Shown here: positions 36,874-38,815 of the stretch, one piece after another
Layout: each line of letters opens with the position of its first letter
How positions within the stretch are numbered: the stretch's first letter is position 1
NCBI GenBank assembly: GCA_030611045.1
Contig: JAUWQN010000008.1
Location: 1 to 38,815, forward strand
Direction of reading: 5' to 3'
Length of the DNA: 38,815 nucleotides
Source of the DNA: Methanosarcinales archaeon
GTDB lineage: Archaea > Halobacteriota > Syntropharchaeia > Alkanophagales > Methanospirareceae
Position numbers and translations under genes: made by a program
The notes under the pieces: generated by a model
The model's input: the letters and a program-made list of their open reading frames with translations, nothing else
The model's database searches: none
Told to the model about the DNA's origin: nothing

Positions 36874-37679
36874 ACAAAGCTGATTATTCTGATGATAGTA
36901 TCATAAAGCAGATAAAACTGCCCGATTTATTCTCCATACTCAATGCGTTATTCGGCTTCTCAGCGATATTATTTGTAATCTCGGGCACTAATATAACCGA
37001 AAAGGCGCTTAAAAACGCGAGTATATTGATCTTACTCGCGGTAGTTGCTGATGGATTGGACGGTATGGTGGCGAGAAATGTAGAAAGCTCCCCATTAGGT
37101 AAATATCTCGATTCGCTTGCCGATATGCTCTCTTTTGGCGTTGCACCCGCGATTATTATCTATGTACTTATTAAGGACTATTTCGCGGTTCCCGCTATGT
37201 ATATTAACGTTGTACTGGCATTCTGCGGCGCGTATGTAATATGCGGGATGTTAAGGCTTGCGCGGTTCGACGCTAAAGAAAGCGTTACCAAAGAAACCAG
37301 GTTTTCTTTTAGCACCGGTTTTCTTTCGGAAAAAGAAAAAGGGTATTTTGAAGGATTCCCAATTACCGGCAGCGCGATTTTTTTAGCTTCGTTCCTGCTC
37401 CTGACTCTCGAGTTGCCGTTGCCGTTTCCGTCTTATTCCAGCGCTTCCCTTCTGATTGGTCTAATGGGCATCTTATGCTTCTTGATGACCAGCAGAATAA
37501 GGTATAGAAATATAAGGGATAAGCGGATAGTGATACCGGCAGGGCTCATTTTTTTCACGCTGTTCTTCTTCTATCTCTTCTCTCTGCCGTTTGTTTATCC
37601 CGTAGCCATTATCGTTGCGTCAATAGCAGTTTATATTTGCAGTCCTCTTGTGCGTGTGTTTGTACCTGCGCTTCGTTAA
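36870..37679 (+). CDS. pssA: CDP-diacylglycerol-serine O-phosphatidyltransferase
   Basis: CDP-alcohol phosphotransferase motif DGLDGMVARNVESSPLGKYLDSLADMLSFGVAPA. Confidence 0.92.
   Translation: MNKADYSDDSIIKQIKLPDLFSILNALFGFSAILFVISGTNITEKALKNASILILLAVVADGLDGMVARNVESSPLGKYLDSLADMLSFGVAPAIIIYVLIKDYFAVPAMYINVVLAFCGAYVICGMLRLARFDAKESVTKETRFSFSTGFLSEKEKGYFEGFPITGSAIFLASFLLLTLELPLPFPSYSSASLLIGLMGILCFLMTSRIRYRNIRDKRIVIPAGLIFFTLFFFYLFSLPFVYPVAIIVASIAVYICSPLVRVFVPALR
37299..37341. repeat. Palindromic dispersed repeat, copy inside pssA coding sequence
   Basis: aggttttcttttagcaccggttttctttcggaaaaagaaaaag; TTTTCTTT/AAAGAAAA stem. Confidence 0.55.
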
Positions 37680-37680
37680 G

Positions 37681-37727
37681 TTCATACCTATGAAACTTTT
37701 ATATAGTAATTTGTTCATAGTACAAAT
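37681..37727. promoter_or_regulatory. Promoter of wHTH gene with two inverted repeats flanking a TATA-like tract
   Basis: TTCATA-cc-TATGAA (37681-37694), cttttatatag, ATTTGT-tcatagt-ACAAAT (37709-37727). Confidence 0.5.
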
Positions 37728-38114
37728 ATGGAAATGGCAAAACGGAGTGCTATCGCGGATATAGAAAAGTCACTGGAAGAAGGGAAGAAGCCGATAGAAT
37801 TATTGAGTGCTATTTTGAGCTTTCTCAATTTTAAGCCAATAGAAATCAAAATTTACGATCTTTTACTGAACTCGTCGTTGACGATAAAACAGATTGAAGA
37901 CCGGATAAATCTCTCGGAACGAACAATCCGGAAGTATATCCGGGGATTAGACCAGAAAGGGTTCATAATTAAACGGGTAGAACAGGGCAAAAGGCTTAAA
38001 TACGTTTATACCGCGGTTCCGATTCGGGAGGCATGGAAGAAAGTAAAAGGTAAAATGCAGGGAATACTGGATGAAGTCACTAAGGTTCTGGAAATAAAGG
38101 CTGGGCTCTTTTAG
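37728..38114 (+). CDS. Winged-helix transcriptional regulator (TrmB-like)
   Basis: EIKIYDLLLNSSLTIKQIEDRINLSERTIRKYIRGLDQKGFIIKR. Confidence 0.82.
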   Translation: MEMAKRSAIADIEKSLEEGKKPIELLSAILSFLNFKPIEIKIYDLLLNSSLTIKQIEDRINLSERTIRKYIRGLDQKGFIIKRVEQGKRLKYVYTAVPIREAWKKVKGKMQGILDEVTKVLEIKAGLF

Positions 38115-38140
38115 TAGATCGCGAGATTACAAAACACTTT

Positions 38141-38221
38141 CTTTCTTTTCCAAAGAAATATAAACCCTTACCGGGTTTTCGGGGGCGTGGGGCGGAGCCC
38201 CACACTGTGCTAAGAAAGAAA
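38141..38221. repeat. Nested inverted-repeat element (perfect GTGGGGC-gga-GCCCCAC hairpin 38187-38203 inside A/T-rich arms)
   Basis: Outer arms ctttctttctt...aagaaagaaa; inner hairpin perfect. Confidence 0.5.
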
Positions 38222-38299
38222 CATTATTTTCCGCAAAGCGTTTTGCATAAAACGTTTCTATTATTACGCCCTTTGTCATAATTAAAGGGGGTAGAAATC

Positions 38300-38815
38300 A
38301 TGGAAGAAAAAGAGAGTGAGGTAACAAAAGCCGTTAGAGAAGCGGTGGTGAACGCGGTTGAGAAGGGAGAAGACGTAAAAGAGAAGGCGGGGGAGATTAC
38401 CCGAGACACCGTTAAGAATGCTCTGGAAGGAGCTGAAGTAACAAAGGAAAAAGTGGAATCCGTGGCTAAGGACGCCATGAAAGGCGCAATCGAAGGCGCA
38501 CGGAAGGCAAAGGTGGAGACTTCTGAGATTGCCAAAGGAGCGGCCGAGGGCATAATTGAAGGTACGAAACAGGCGGGTGCCAAAGCCGCTGACCTGACAG
38601 AACACGCTGCGGAAGCAGCTCTGGACGCCACAAAAGAAGCGGGCGATAAGGCAGTGGAAGCGGTGAAGAGTGTCGTAAAAGGCTTTCTTGAAAAAGAGAT
38701 TGAGGAAACAACAGCCGTTAGAGAAGCAGTGGTGAAAACTGTCGAGAAGGGAGAAGACCTGAAAGAGAAGACGGGTGAGATTACCCGAGACACCGTTAAG
38801 AATGCTCTGGAAGGA
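38300..38815 (+). CDS. Amphipathic-helix repeat (LEA/apolipoprotein-like) protein, 3' truncated by window edge
   Basis: MEEKESEVTKAVREAVVNAVEKGEDVKEKAGEITRDTVKNALEGAEVTKEKVESVAKDAMKGAIEGARKAK...; frame open to window end; 34-aa unit recurs at 38330-38431 and 38714-38815. Confidence 0.85.
   Translation, partial: MEEKESEVTKAVREAVVNAVEKGEDVKEKAGEITRDTVKNALEGAEVTKEKVESVAKDAMKGAIEGARKAKVETSEIAKGAAEGIIEGTKQAGAKAADLTEHAAEAALDATKEAGDKAVEAVKSVVKGFLEKEIEETTAVREAVVKTVEKGEDLKEKTGEITRDTVKNALEG

Noticed and set aside
38224-38793. Minus-strand 189-aa ORF and nested ORFs 38282-38605, 38466-38711
   Set aside because: Low-complexity Ser/Ala/Phe composition antisense to the clear plus-strand amphipathic repeat protein (38300-38815)
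1-38815. CRISPR arrays, rRNA and tRNA genes
   Set aside because: No regularly spaced direct repeats, rRNA signatures or convincing tRNA cloverleaf seen by eye; a covariance-model scan would be needed to exclude a tRNA

Overview
Archaeal window that looks like an ANME-1 (Ca. Methanophagales) type methane/alkane-cycling archaeon. This is inferred from an mcrBGA operon lacking mcrD/mcrC and a McrA with Val at the position of the methyl-Gln plus a Cys-rich patch. Main blocks: (1) atwA (component A2) convergent to mcrBGA (0.7-6.5 kb); (2) Moco/sulfur genes: class I methyltransferase, fdhD, cysteine desulfurase, moaD, moaE (6.8-10 kb); (3) a ~11 kb arsenic/thiol-redox island (10-21 kb) with an ArsM-like methyltransferase, ArsG/ArsF/redox-disulfide proteins, two ArsR paralogs, split and full ArsP-like permeases, two ACR3/BASS-type exporters, TauE, DUF169, an MtrA-like corrinoid protein fused to a winged helix, and several unannotated tiny ORFs; (4) a radical-SAM protein with a C-terminal ubiquitin-like domain ending in GG (21-22.3 kb); (5) a sulfur-transfer/McrA-thioamidation block: NifU-like, a tiny zinc-ribbon ORF, E1-like ThiF/MoeB, YcaO, TfuA, DUF1890, DUF1894 (25.9-29.6 kb); (6) a decayed hydantoinase relic and housekeeping genes (DRG GTPase, dapB, HD/OB nuclease, pssA); (7) an amphipathic repeat protein running off the right edge. 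The most interesting candidate is a pair of ORFs too short for the ORF track (14939-15088 and 26183-26326). Both encode a CxxC...CxxC ribbon with a C-terminal GCC-x-CR or GCCCR tail. One sits in the arsenic operon and the other directly upstream of E1-YcaO-TfuA. Product names rest on motif and family recognition by eye; no database search was run.
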